Positions 1 to 14,444 of a stretch of DNA of 64,000 nucleotides are shown one piece after another. A program made the position numbers and the translations under genes. The number at the start of each line of letters is the position of its first letter. Within the stretch, counting starts at the first letter, position 1. The stretch lies in NCBI RefSeq assembly GCF_002127325.2, contig NC_035437.2:153991897-154055896 (forward strand), read 5' to 3'. A model generated the notes under the pieces. It worked only from the letters and a program-made list of their open reading frames with translations, did not search any database and was not told where the DNA came from. This DNA comes from Helianthus annuus. Taxonomy: Eukaryota > Streptophyta > Magnoliopsida > Asterales > Asteraceae.

Positions 1-1215
1 CACAAGCTTGGAATTGACAGGTCATACAAGCCTATACAACAAAAGAGAAGGAAATTCGCCCCTGAACGGAATGCAATTATCCAAGAGGAAGTTGAAAGAT
101 TATTGAAGTCTAGAATGATTAGAGAAGTCAAATTCCCTAGATGGCTAGCAAATGTGGTAGTGGTTCAAAAGAAGAATGGGAAGTGGAGAGTCTGTGTAGA
201 CTACACATACCTGAACAAAGCTTGTCCAAAAGACCCATTCCCTCTGCCTCATATAGACTCGATGGTGGACGCCACTGCCGGCCACGAAATGTTAACCTTC
301 ATGGATGCATCCTCAGGATTCCAGCAGATTCAAATGGAACCTTCAGACCAGGAGGATACTGCTTTCATGACACCAACAGGTATTTACTGTTATACTGCTA
401 TGCCTTTTGGTTTAAAAAATGCAGGTGCGACGTACCAGAGATTGGTGAACATGATGTTCAAAGACAAACTGGGGGACACCATGGAAGTGTATATCGATGA
501 TATGGTGGTGAAATCTAAAAAGGCTGAGGATCACCTCCAGGATATCAAGGGAGCATTTGATATCCTGGATCAATACAACATGAAGCTGAATCCTGCTAAA
601 TGCCATTTCGGAGTGGGGGCAGGAAAGTTTCTTGGATACATGGTGACAAAAAGAGGGATAGAGGCAAGCCCGGAGCAGATTAAAGCTATCTTGAATATAA
701 AATCACCCTCGAACATGAAGGATGTTCAGCGGTTAACAGGACGTGTGGCAGCCCTGAATAGGTTCATTTCAAGATCCTCGGAAAAGTGTAAAGAATTCTA
801 TGATATCCTGAAAAAGAACAAGAAATTTGAATGGGGCGAGAAGCATGAAGCAGCCCTACGGGATTTGAAGCAGTATCTCTCAACCGCGCCTCTATTGATG
901 AAGCCTGAAGATGGTGAACCATTATCCCTGTATCTTGCAGTATCAGGGAATGCAGTAAGTGCGGTACTCGTAAAGGATCATGAAGGTCAGCAGTATCCTG
1001 TTTATTATGTTAGCAAAAGTTTGTTAAATGCTGAAACTAGATATTCTCACCTAGAAAAACTAATATTGGCTCTAGTAATGGCATCAACAAAGCTTAGACA
1101 TTATTTTGAAACACATAGGATTCATGTTAAAACTAATTATCCTATTAAGAATGTGCTTAGGAAACCGGAGATGTCGGGTAGAATGGCTAAGTGGTCGGTA
1201 AAATTAAGTGCCTAT
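1..1215 (+). pseudogene. pol: Element B pol, first part (RT and first RNase H), cut by element A
   Basis: The frame is open from base 1 and encodes the Tat-lineage Ty3/Gypsy reverse transcriptase followed by the ancestral RNase H domain. The RT catalytic YIDD box is at 490-501. The sequence is nearly identical to 33684-34898 in the second copy (C), which shows what is missing upstream. The frame ends at the CCTAT target site where element A begins, and the rest of pol resumes at 15167. The leading gag and 5' LTR lie outside the window. The broken downstream half shows that this copy cannot make a full Pol. Confidence 0.93.
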
Positions 1216-1932
1216 TGTTAGGGCTGGATTTTTACAATACATGATCCTCGCATGTGATCCTAACCGGTGATCCTTGTTTCTTTGACAGATAGTGATCCTC
1301 AGCAGAGTCCCAGGATCAGGATCACGGACCACCATAGGATCCTCATACTAACAGTTGCTTTCGTTGAATTTAATGTTGTTTTGCAGGACATCTAGCAGGA
1401 TCCGCTCTCAAGCATCACAATTAAAGGACACGTCTTTACAACTATGGCATGTGCTTAATCGGAGATGGACGTTGTGAAGGATATGGAAACATGGCATGAT
1501 TTAAGGGCGATAATTTAGGCTAGATTTACTTTTATTTCTAAAAGGGTAATGAGCTGATTATTAGTCTTTTTACCTAAAATAGGCCACCTACACTTGTATA
1601 TATAACACTCTTCCTCATTCGGAAGAACACACAACACAATTCTCACACGCTTAGACACTCGAAACTATAGTGATCCTTGTACTCAGCTCATTATCATCCA
1701 AAGTTGTAACTATTTTTCTTATATTGAAGTTTGGTGATCGGTAGTTGCCATCACCCGAGGTTTTTTATGCCGGAGATCATACGTTGATCAAGGGCTTTTT
1801 CCTCGTATAAATCATTGTGTCTTTGCATATTCCACATTGAAGTGATCCTATACTTTTTCTACAAACCAAGCATCATACCCCATTTACATAAAGTTTGGTT
1901 GCATTATCCTTGTGTGATTTTTGACCAAAACA
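1216..1932 (+). repeat. 5' LTR of element A
   Basis: This 717-bp LTR runs from TG to CA and is repeated at 14445-15161 and, inverted, at 7236-7952. It carries the promoter (TATA box at 1597) and the transcript leader. About ten GATCC/GGATC words occur in it, far above the one or two expected by chance. A CGAGG/CCTCG stem at 1756-1805 is shared in form with the B-family LTR. Confidence 0.96.
1597..1605 (+). promoter_or_regulatory. TATA box of element A LTR promoter
   Basis: TATATATAA lies 381 bp into the LTR, where a U3/R boundary promoter is expected. The same box recurs in the 3' LTR at about 14826. Transcription would start roughly 30 bp downstream. The start site itself is inferred. Confidence 0.6.
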
Positions 1933-1935
1933 GTT

Positions 1936-1953
1936 TGGCGCCCACCGTGGGGC
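1936..1953 (+). promoter_or_regulatory. Primer binding site of element A
   Basis: TGGCGCCCACCGTGGGGC begins three bases after the LTR end and starts with TGG, complementary to the CCA tail of a tRNA. The first 12 bases recur on the minus strand at 27815-27826 in element E. I do not assign the tRNA with confidence. Confidence 0.8.
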
Positions 1954-2009
1954 AATTGGTGCTTCATTCATAAGAAAACTTTCTGTTCGAAATCATTTCA
2001 AAGAATTAC

Positions 2010-4580
2010 ATGGCTTCATCATTGAAAAACATGTCCACGACGATGTCTGCAGTCACCTCGTCTCAGAACACTCTGCCTCCTCCACCGGCAGGATCCCAGA
2101 AGAATGCTGAGAAGAGATCAACTTCTACTAACTCCAAAACTCCATCTCCTTCTGCTATGAATTCTTATATTCCCAGTACTAGTGACGTATTTACTTTGAT
2201 TTTGCAGATGAAGGATCGTATGCAGCGGCAAGATGAAACTAATGAAAGGATCCTCAGGGAAATTGGAGATCTCAAAAGACAAAAGAAAACGGCAGAGGAT
2301 CATTCCCCACTGATGCCCAAATCCTTGAGCTTTGATACTCCGATGATCACTTCTCAGCCATCGGGAATTCCAGACGTGCAAATTATGGGAGAATCAAGAG
2401 GATTGCACCACAGATCGACAGCAATGACTCAGGCATTAGGCTCACACTTTCAGCCGGCAGGATCCTACCCCCAGCATATGGGATCCTTCATGAATTCGGG
2501 AGCCTATCCGGGAGCACAGCAGTTTCAAGGATCCTACTTTGTTCCAGGATCATCCCAGGGTCAAGGATCCTCCTTTGTTCCAGGATCATCCCAGGTTCAA
2601 GGATCCTCCTTCGTTCCAGGATCATCCCAGATACCAGGATCCTTCCAGATGCCAGGATCCCTAAAAAGTTTGCAAACAGGAAGTCTAGATGTCCATCAAG
2701 GGGACTTCATTCCAATGCAGACCATTGCTTCCACTGGTCCCTCCGTTATCCCCGAATCCCAGCAATATGGATTCACTAACTTGAACTCAATGGGAGGTAA
2801 CACTTTAAATAATTATCTTACCACTAACCACGGATTCATGCAGGATACAGGTGTCAATCATGCTATGGCCAGGGAATTGCAGAAGCTAAAAGATATGATC
2901 TCAAGTGTTCCAGGGATAGTCAAGCCTATCCCAGAGATTGCAGATGGAAGCCACAAGGTATCTCGCTTTGCACCACCAATTTGTGATGCAGAGGTACCCA
3001 AAAGGTTCCATATCCCTACTATGAAGCTGTATGATGGTACAACGGATCCAGAGGAGCACATAGCACAATACAGGGAGAGGATGGAGATCAATCCTATCCC
3101 AGAAAAGTTGAAGGAAGCATGCCTATTTAAAGGATTTGGATCTACTCTTACTGGATCAGCTCTTAAATGGCTGCTAAGTCTTCCCCCTTACTCTATTACT
3201 TCATTTGCTAATTTAGTTAATTTATTCAATAACCAATTCTCTTGTAGTAGAAAATTTGAAAGATTAACTAGTGATTTGTACAGGATAACTCAAAATCATA
3301 ATGAATCATTAAGGGATTATATAACTAAATTTAGTAAAGAATCCTTGGACATTCCCAACTTGGATATGGCTACGGCTGTTGAAGCCTTCAAAATGGGACT
3401 GCTTAAGGATTCATTATTCTATGATGATCTTGTTATGACACCATGCAGGAATCTAGATGAAGTAAGAACTCGAGCACTCAGGTTCATCCGGCTAGAGGAT
3501 GACAAGAGGATCCAGGAGAGACAAGTAGGATCCTCAAAACAGGAGAAGCAAGGATCCTCCTTCAAGAACAACAAATTCAAATCCTACCATAGAAATGAGA
3601 ACCAGAATGTGCATGCTGTTGACCAAGAAGAGGATGATGAAGATTATCCTCCAATCTCAGAATATTGTTTTTCCGTTGATAATCATGAACTAATCCTTGC
3701 AATGCAGAATCTAGGTGAAAAAGCTAGGTGGCCCAGGAAGAATGATAAACCATCCGGGACTAAAGACAAGTCAAAATGGTGTGCATACCATGAGGATTTC
3801 GGGCATCTAACTGAAGAATGCATAGCTTTAAGAAAAGAGATTGGATATCTGTTAAGCAAGGGGCACCTAAAAGAATTGTTGGGAAGAAAAAAGCAAAGGA
3901 CTCAGGATCCTGAAAGGATCCCTGAAAAGGCTCCAGCACCTCCGGCAAATGCACAAGTGATCAACTTTATTTCCGGAGGATCAGACATCTGTGGTACATC
4001 CTTCTCGGCGGCCAAAAGGCATGCAAAGGAGTCAAAAATGGATAATGGAGAAAGACCTATTAGAACCTCAAGTGTCTCAGAGGGGAAGATGATAACGTTT
4101 GATGAGGATGATCGCATTAACATTCAGGATCCTCATCATGATAGTTTGGTTATTACTCTCTTTATTTCTAACCATTTTGTCCGCAGGATCCTTATCGATG
4201 GAGGAAGCTCAGTGAACATTATCCAGCTTGATGTTCTGAAGAAAATGGGTATTCCAGAATCAGACATCACACCAAGATCCTCCGTGCTTGTAGGATTCAG
4301 TGGAGAAACGAAGAAAACTCTGGGGGACATCAAACTCCCAATCTACGTGGAAGGGTTACATAATTATCAGAAATTTTGTGTTATTGACTGTCTATCTTGT
4401 TGCAATGTTATCCTTGGCAGGCCTTGGATACATGATATGAAAGCAGTCCCATCCACCTACCATCAATGTGTGAAGCTCCCTAGCCCATGGGGAATAATCA
4501 AGATCGACAGTGATCAGCAGGAGGCTAAGGATTGTTATACCTCATCCATGAAGCCAACCTCGAAACCAAGGGAGCAATAG
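2010..4580 (+). CDS. gag: Gag-protease polyprotein of element A
   Basis: An 856-codon open frame. The N-terminal third is low in complexity and rich in S, G, P and Q, with a three-fold 12-residue repeat (2526-2633). The capsid-type retrotransposon Gag domain lies at about residues 330-500, followed by a zinc-finger-like C-x2-H-x4-H-x4-C cluster near residue 590. An aspartic-protease-like segment with DGGSSVN lies near residue 729; the usual D-S/T-G is altered, as is common in this lineage. Gag forms the particle and protease matures it. The frame ends in TAG at 4578-4580, and Pol continues in the same frame. ATG 2010 is the first in-frame ATG after the PBS. No internal stop is seen. Confidence 0.93.
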   Translation: MASSLKNMSTTMSAVTSSQNTLPPPPAGSQKNAEKRSTSTNSKTPSPSAMNSYIPSTSDVFTLILQMKDRMQRQDETNERILREIGDLKRQKKTAEDHSPLMPKSLSFDTPMITSQPSGIPDVQIMGESRGLHHRSTAMTQALGSHFQPAGSYPQHMGSFMNSGAYPGAQQFQGSYFVPGSSQGQGSSFVPGSSQVQGSSFVPGSSQIPGSFQMPGSLKSLQTGSLDVHQGDFIPMQTIASTGPSVIPESQQYGFTNLNSMGGNTLNNYLTTNHGFMQDTGVNHAMARELQKLKDMISSVPGIVKPIPEIADGSHKVSRFAPPICDAEVPKRFHIPTMKLYDGTTDPEEHIAQYRERMEINPIPEKLKEACLFKGFGSTLTGSALKWLLSLPPYSITSFANLVNLFNNQFSCSRKFERLTSDLYRITQNHNESLRDYITKFSKESLDIPNLDMATAVEAFKMGLLKDSLFYDDLVMTPCRNLDEVRTRALRFIRLEDDKRIQERQVGSSKQEKQGSSFKNNKFKSYHRNENQNVHAVDQEEDDEDYPPISEYCFSVDNHELILAMQNLGEKARWPRKNDKPSGTKDKSKWCAYHEDFGHLTEECIALRKEIGYLLSKGHLKELLGRKKQRTQDPERIPEKAPAPPANAQVINFISGGSDICGTSFSAAKRHAKESKMDNGERPIRTSSVSEGKMITFDEDDRINIQDPHHDSLVITLFISNHFVRRILIDGGSSVNIIQLDVLKKMGIPESDITPRSSVLVGFSGETKKTLGDIKLPIYVEGLHNYQKFCVIDCLSCCNVILGRPWIHDMKAVPSTYHQCVKLPSPWGIIKIDSDQQEAKDCYTSSMKPTSKPREQ
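2526..2633 (+). repeat. Three-copy 36-bp tandem repeat inside gag A
   Basis: Units at 2526-2561, 2562-2597 and 2598-2633 each start CAAGGATCCT and encode a 12-residue G-S-S-x-F-V-P-G-S-S-Q-x type unit. The unit length is a multiple of three, so copy number can change without breaking the frame. More degenerate half units flank the array on both sides. Confidence 0.9.
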
Positions 4581-8608
<4,028 letters not shown>

Positions 8609-9114
8609 ACATGATCCATCAAGCATGTGATCCTTTTATTGAAGTATCCTCGAAGGATCCCGGTGACGTCAGTGATCCTTAATCTGGTAATGTCCTTATC
8701 TTAAAACATTTACATTTCCTTACTTTTTACCAAAGGATAAGGATCCTGTATCCTTCATCCTCTTCTCACAAACCATTTGAGTTATGATAGTTCAGGTATC
8801 TACAGCATATCATCAAAGATCTTCAAAAGCAACGCAGATCCTTGGGTCTAACCCCAGTTATCCTTGGGATTATCCCCAGTTTCCGCCAGCAGCGCACGAT
8901 GATCCTGATATAGTTCACGTCTTTGGGACCAGTACCCACTTCCGGGGCTGACAACCTCATCGTACTGGCTATACTCAGGATCCTACGTATAATGGTAGAC
9001 GTACCATACATCCGTTCATAAGGTTTCTAACGTTTTCACGTTAGCTAAGGTTTTGACATTTTCATGTCACTAAGTTTGGATAGTCGCCAGTAAGGGCCAT
9101 ACTCCAGTTTACAT
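8609..9114 (+). other. Non-coding 3' region of A after pol
   Basis: No credible gene. The stretch is rich in ATCCT/AGGAT words and short inverted repeats. Two degenerate copies of the 23-bp repeat described next occur near 8838-8881. Confidence 0.6.
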
Positions 9115-9252
9115 ACGATCCTTTGGGCTTGTCCCCAGTTATCCTTTGGGCTTGTCCCCAGTTATCCTTCGGGCTTGTCCCCAGTTATCCTTTGGGCTTG
9201 TCCCCAGTGATCCTTTGGGATCATCCCCAGTTATCCTTTGGGCATGTCCCCA
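9115..9252 (+). repeat. Six-copy 23-bp tandem repeat in A's 3' region
   Basis: Six exact-length units run back to back, each close to GTTATCCTTTGGGCTTGTCC followed by CCA. Unit 5 is the most diverged. Tandem repeats between pol and the 3' LTR are a known property of Tat/Ogre elements and a proposed source of plant satellites. The spanning open frame at 9146-9379 is a by-product of the repeat. Confidence 0.93.
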
Positions 9253-9690
9253 GCTACTAATTTATCTTTTACATTGGCTTAGTCCCAAGATATGTTCCAT
9301 TTTTCAGGTTCTCGAAGTTAAACAAATAAGGATCCTTAATCCTTATCATCCATTAAAGTTTCACTTATGGTTATCTTGATTAAAGGTTAGGATCCTAACT
9401 TGGATCCTCAGGTATGATCCTTGACTATTTTGATTATACTAACCAACCCCTACACTTTGACAACTAAAACTATGATCCTTGAAAATTTTCAATGATAGGA
9501 TATTTGATCTAGGATCATATCCTAAATTTATTAAACATGGTTTGCTCAACTCTTGTTACTCTAACAAATATGTTTCTAAAAACTGGGAAATAAGAAGATA
9601 AATAAAGGATAACAACACGAGATAAGCCAGAAAGATTAGAGTTATATTATTAACAAAAGGATCTTAAACCCTTTCAAAAAGTTGTCAAAA
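9253..9690 (+). other. Non-coding stretch of A between tandem repeat and hairpins
   Basis: AT-rich sequence with scattered GATCC words. I see no gene, terminal repeat or strong palindrome. Confidence 0.5.
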
Positions 9691-10003
9691 TTGCCAACCC
9701 ACATTTCTACCAGCAAAATGTGGCCCGTCCACATGGGTTGGCAAAGGGTGTCCATTGTTTATGCGGTCTTAGCAGGTGCAGGAAATTAAAGGCGGCAGGA
9801 TCACAAAGGCTTCATCCCCCAAACAGAGGATCCCTCCACCTTTTGTAATCCTACCTATTGTCCAAAGGATCCATGATCCTTAACCCTAAAAACTATTGTT
9901 CAAAGATTACAAACCATAATTGTTTCAAACCACAAACAAACCACTACCAAACTCAAAAAAATTGGGCTCCGGCCTAGTCTCGAAATATCCATCATCGCCC
10001 AAT
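9691..10003 (+). other. Conserved hairpin cluster in A's 3' region
   Basis: Three hairpins. First, TTGCCAACCC (9691-9700) pairs with GGGTTGGCAA (9735-9744), with an inner ACATTT/AAATGT stem. Second, ACAAAGG (9803-9809) pairs with CCTTTTGT (9839-9846) using one G-T pair and is extended by GGAT/ATCC. Third, ATTGGGC (9961-9967) pairs with GCCCAAT (9997-10003), just past the antisense gene's stop. All three have counterparts with different stem sequences in B and C. The structures are inferred from base pairing alone. Confidence 0.75.
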
Positions 10004-10011
10004 CCAGCAGC

Positions 10012-13000
10012 TCACACCTTTGCTGCTCCATCACCACCAGCTTCTCCACCCTGATCCTTGTCAGCATCACCGCCCTCCAGCATTGGGATCTCCTCTGCTT
10101 CGTCCTCATCCTCCAGCTCTGCCAATCTTGCCTTCCAACCCTCCACGTCCCATGAGCTCTTGTCAAAGGCAGGATCCTGAGCCTCCGCAGCCATTTGTAG
10201 TTGTATCTTGTACATAGCAGTTGCGGCAGAGACCTTGGCATCCTGGATGATCTCCTGCTTCTCGCCATCCATGTCAATTAGCCTTTGAGCAGCCTCATCC
10301 TTTGTAGCCTGGAGTTCCTTCTCAAGATCGGCTATCTTGAGATCCTTTAACACGCCCATTTGTTGGAGGTCGGCGATTTGGCTCTCCTGATCCTCGACAT
10401 GGCCAAGGTAGGTCTCAATCTCAGCAAGTTTCTGCAAAAGAGAAAAAAGGTAAGTTCAGGATCAGGTGATCCTCAAAGAAGCAGGGTATACAAGCAAGAT
10501 ATTCGAGAAGGATAACCAACAGGGGCAATGATCCTTACCTCATTGACATAATCGAGGAACTGTTGGCGGATCAGGGGAAATCCTTGGAGATCCTCAGAGG
10601 TCTTCCTCTTCTTCCCCTTACCTCTAACAGGTGCTTTAGGAGCCGAAGCAGAGGGACTGGCTACAGAAGCTTTCTTTCTCGAAGACTTGACATTGGCAAG
10701 TTCATCAATCCCGAACTTGGAGGCTGACTTGGCAGACTTAGCAGGTTTCCCAGCGCCTGCACAATCAAAACAAGATAAGTTCCCTTACTAATCAAACAGT
10801 CTCACATATAACTTACTTTTTAATAAGGATACTTACTTGACATAGTGGCAGATGCGGAGGATACTTCTTGTGAATCTTGGACGGTGACTTGAAAAGTTCT
10901 GATTTCAGGATCAAGCTTCTTAAAAGCTAGAACCCTCTCTCTGGCAGCAGGGGTTAATTTGAGATGAGCAATGGAGATAGCTGCACAATAAACAAAAAAT
11001 ATTAGTGATCCTCATCATAAGAGACAAGTCTGATGGTGATCCTTCCAGGATCCTCTATCCTACCATGGGTGGCCCACTCCTTGGGCAGATCATTCCCATC
11101 AGGGAGGGAATCCCTTCTCACAAAGAAGAAACGACACTTCCAGTTTGTGTCATTTTTGGTAACCTTTAAAACAGGGTGATCCTCCTCGGCCTTCCGTTTC
11201 AGCAAATATCGATGAGAACCAAACGTGGTAAGATCATAAAGCTCGGCCAGCTCTGCCATCCCTAAATCAATCCCCTCCTGCTCGATGATCCTCTCGAAGG
11301 TATACAAGACCCTCCAGATCATCGGCAGAGCTTGGATATAAGATATACCGGTCAAAGAAAAGAAAGATTGGGTGAAGGCCGGAAAAGGATACGAATATCC
11401 TATGGTAAACGGAGTTGCAGGAAAGATCACCCAGGCGTCTGAAACAAAGTCGCTCAAAGCAGTGGATGTGAAGGATTTGAAAACAGCATCCGCCGGAAAG
11501 CAATGACGAATCCTATCTACATGAGCATCGGTAAAGCAACATCTCTCCGTAGGAGAGTGTCACACCCCCAAAATCCACCTGCGGAGTACTACCGCTTGGA
11601 GGCGTGACTGACCAGGATCCAGCCACCAATCATACTGAACAAGCATATAAATAATCATAAAAAGTTTAACCAATACGATTGGTGTTCCAACAAAACCAAA
11701 TTTAAGTTGCAAGCGGAAGCATAAGTCTTAAAGTTATAACATAAGTTCAAATGTTTTCAAATAGAACATGACACGCAGCGATCCGTGTCCCACAACGACC
11801 CCCCTCCATGCAAGCTCCAACTGAGTACCTATGGTCCTGCAAAGCATGTAGTAACGAGTCAACAACTAGTTGAGTGAGTTCACAGTTGGGTGTTTGTTTT
11901 AGTTGTTTCGAAAACAGTTTTCCTTTATCTGGCATCCTGCCGTGGGGGTTACCCCATAGTTTAAAAACGTGACTTGTTCATTCCCGGTTACTCCGGCATT
12001 CCAGCCGTGGGGGCTACCCCATGTTAGTTATCAGGCATTTCGGCCGTGGGGGCTACCCCATGCGTACACTAGACTCGTTACCATATCGACTGCTGACTGT
12101 AGTCATGTTTATGTGCCCTGAAAACATCAATGTCTATCATCATTGACGTGCCCCAGATCCATTAGTTCACGCCCGTCCTCTGCGGCACGGTGTGAGGTTT
12201 GTCAGACCTAAATAGCGCTATCTAACTAATGACCCGCTCGCCATTGGCCCGGCGATTAAGTCGATACAAAAAGGAGGGACTTCGTGATAGAGTTTTAGTC
12301 TAGTACGAGTTATCCGTCCATCCGGACGAGGAATCACATTCCTGAACCACTGACATCCTACCCAAGGAGGACGAGGAATCCACGTTCCTTAACCCCGTTC
12401 CCAACCCAGGGAATCCCATGCTTTGTAGAGGGTGTGAACTCACCTTGGTTTGCTCGGCAGTAATACAGAAAAGTTAATCAAATTGCAAGTAATCAATTAG
12501 GTCCTATCACAGATATTATTCGTATCAGATTCAAGCCAGCAGTGCTCGTATGTTCAACACGTATTGTACACAGGTAATAATCATGGCAACACGTTTAACA
12601 TTAACAGTTCGCAGTTAACAGTCAAACACAACCCAAAGTCTAAGTGTGAGGCCCTAACCGTGGGGCTCGTAATGACAGGCCCAAACAATACGTCAACAGT
12701 AACACAGAAGTCCATAAGCCTGGCCCATTAACTTAGGCCCATAACTAAGCAAGTCCAATAAGGGGTCTCGAGTCGCAACCGGACTCGCAAACGTGGTTTC
12801 GAGTTGTGCTGTTATGCTGGTCATGGGTGGTTGCGAGTCGCAACCTATGTCGCAACCATGGTTTCGGCTCGTCATGCTAAGGTTTCGAGTCGCAACGGGA
12901 CTCGCAACCTGTGGTCTCGGCTTGTCATGTTATGGTTGCGAGTCGTAACCAGGTGTTCTCGACTCGCAACTGGTGTCGCAACGTGGAGGTTTCGAGTCGC

Positions 13001-14139
13001 AACCAGGGGTTCCGACTCCCCAACAGTTGCTGATTCTGCGCAGATCGTACTATCCAATAGAATTCATGCAGAAATATGTACCAGCCACTAAACATGTTTT
13101 GTTGTCTAAAATTTACCCAAAATGGATCAAACAATGCAGGTTTCAAATATTCAAACCACATTCAAAGCATATTCAAGTAGTTCTTCATGTTCTTCAAACA
13201 TTCAACAAGTTCTTCAAATATTCAAATCACAAACAACCCTTATTCTAACACATTTTGCATCAATCACCAACATAGTCATGAATAACAAATCAACACATTT
13301 AGCCGAACACTACAAACTCGGTTCTATACTAAGCCGATTCTATGACACATGTAAACCGGTTTCATGAACATCAACAACTAGTAGTTTTAAACTCCATTTA
13401 ACACAAGATATCACAACCCATCATGCAATGTATCCGAAATCAAGACATATCAACCGATTTGTCACAATCATGCATATAGTTTCATCTTTTGGCAACAAAT
13501 AGCTATTTCTATCAAACAAACATCTTGATAAACAATCATCTCATGTATAAACAACTTAGCAATCAACTCAAACACTAAACATAATGAGAATCACTAACCG
13601 GTTAAGGAATGGGAAAGGTGAATTCCAAATGTCGATTTCCAAGCTTGAGCCGAAATCCTAGTGCTAACCGATTGGATCCGAAAATGATGTGTGTTTGTGT
13701 TCTTAGGGTTTTAGTAGGAGAGTGTGTAGAGGAGGGTGAGTGTGGTTGTCCAAAGAGTGGTAAGGTTGGCAAAGAGTATCCTATATATACTAGTTCCCCC
13801 AAGATGCACCCTAATGGGTTTACAAATCGGCTAGGGGTTTACGGCCCAAATGGCCCATCCGGCCAAAGGCCCAAACCGGTTACTGTTCACTCGAGACCAC
13901 ATGGTCTCGAGTCGGGTCCTTGTTGTTTCGGTTCATACACATACATGCATACTCATAAATATAACATATATCATTGCACCAAACATGTCAACTAATCACA
14001 TAACGTACAAGCATGTTACATCAAAACACAACGAAAGGTTCTAAATTTCAAGTTGTCACAGAGAGTCCTTAATGATCCCTTGGCTTTTCAGGGGACTGCT
14101 CTTCTCGTGATCCTTATGGGGAGAGTTTCGGAGCAACAT
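10012..14139 (-). pseudogene. Antisense spliced gene of element A, exon 1 split by solo LTR F
   Basis: Minus-strand gene between pol and the 3' LTR. Exon 1 runs 14139-14066 plus 11557-11064 (568 nt once F is discounted); exon 2 10980-10837; exon 3 10756-10539; exon 4 10431-10012. All introns are GT-AG with phases 1, 1, 0, giving 450 codons with stop. Exon 1 carries the region resembling the domain annotated as 'putative gypsy type transposon' (PF04195-like: GYSYPFPAF...LTGISY...WRVL). Exon 3 is basic and serine/lysine-rich; exon 4 is a likely coiled coil with an acidic tail. The function of this family is unknown. Exon 1 length and all phases match the gene in B and C. F disrupts it. Confidence 0.8.
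11558..14060 (-). mobile_element. Solo LTR F, chromovirus (Tekay-like) type, in A's antisense gene
   Basis: A 2503-bp LTR reading TGTCACACCCCC to AGTTGTCACA on the plus strand, flanked by GAGAG (11553-11557 and 14061-14065). By analogy with D, whose ends are alike, the sense strand is minus. It has no internal region. It contains three copies of a GGCAT..CCGTGGGGGNTACCCCAT unit (11931-12062), many CGAGTCGCAAC words (12765-13020), and a block shared with D's LTR around CAACTAGTTGAGTGAGTTCA. Small open frames in it (for example 12804-13091 and 13609-13995) are not credible genes. Confidence 0.93.
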
Positions 14140-14280
14140 ACTTGTAGCAAAGCAAAAGCAGAAAAAACAGAGCAGGAAAAGGAAGAAAGAAAGGAAGAGA
14201 ATACCTGATCAATCTTCGGTGGAGGTTATAAAGGGAGTATATCCTGAATTTAAATGCGAATCGATCCTTACCCTATCTCC

Positions 14281-14288
14281 TATTTATA
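14281..14288 (-). promoter_or_regulatory. Probable TATA box of A's antisense gene
   Basis: TATAAATA on the minus strand lies about 140 bp upstream of the antisense ATG at 14139. It is followed by a GATCAG|GTATTC sequence near 14202 that could be a 5' UTR splice donor. This suggests the antisense gene has its own promoter. It is predicted from sequence only. Confidence 0.45.
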
Positions 14289-14430
14289 ATCATGATTTGC
14301 AGGGATGTCCCTTCAATGACGTAATGATCGCAACGGCTAGTCCGGTTATAACGGCTAGTTACCCGAGTTGTCCGTTGAAGATAAGATCAGAACAAAATAT
14401 AACTCATTTATTTACAAAATCACTCCTTAT

Positions 14431-14444
14431 ATTTTGGGGGCAAT
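14431..14444 (+). promoter_or_regulatory. Polypurine tract of element A
   Basis: ATTTTGGGGGCAAT directly precedes the 3' LTR, as expected for the plus-strand primer. B and C have the near-identical ATTTTGGGGACAAT. Confidence 0.8.

Noticed and set aside
2460..2660. GGATCC-rich stretch as cloning-linker contamination
   Set aside because: The words are spread through the whole element, vary in context and stay within an open coding frame.
9115..9252. CRISPR-like array
   Set aside because: Units abut with no spacers and the context is a plant retrotransposon.
12693..13248. Several overlapping short frames on both strands of F
   Set aside because: Produced by the CGAGTCGCAAC repeat; no domain and no consistent frame.
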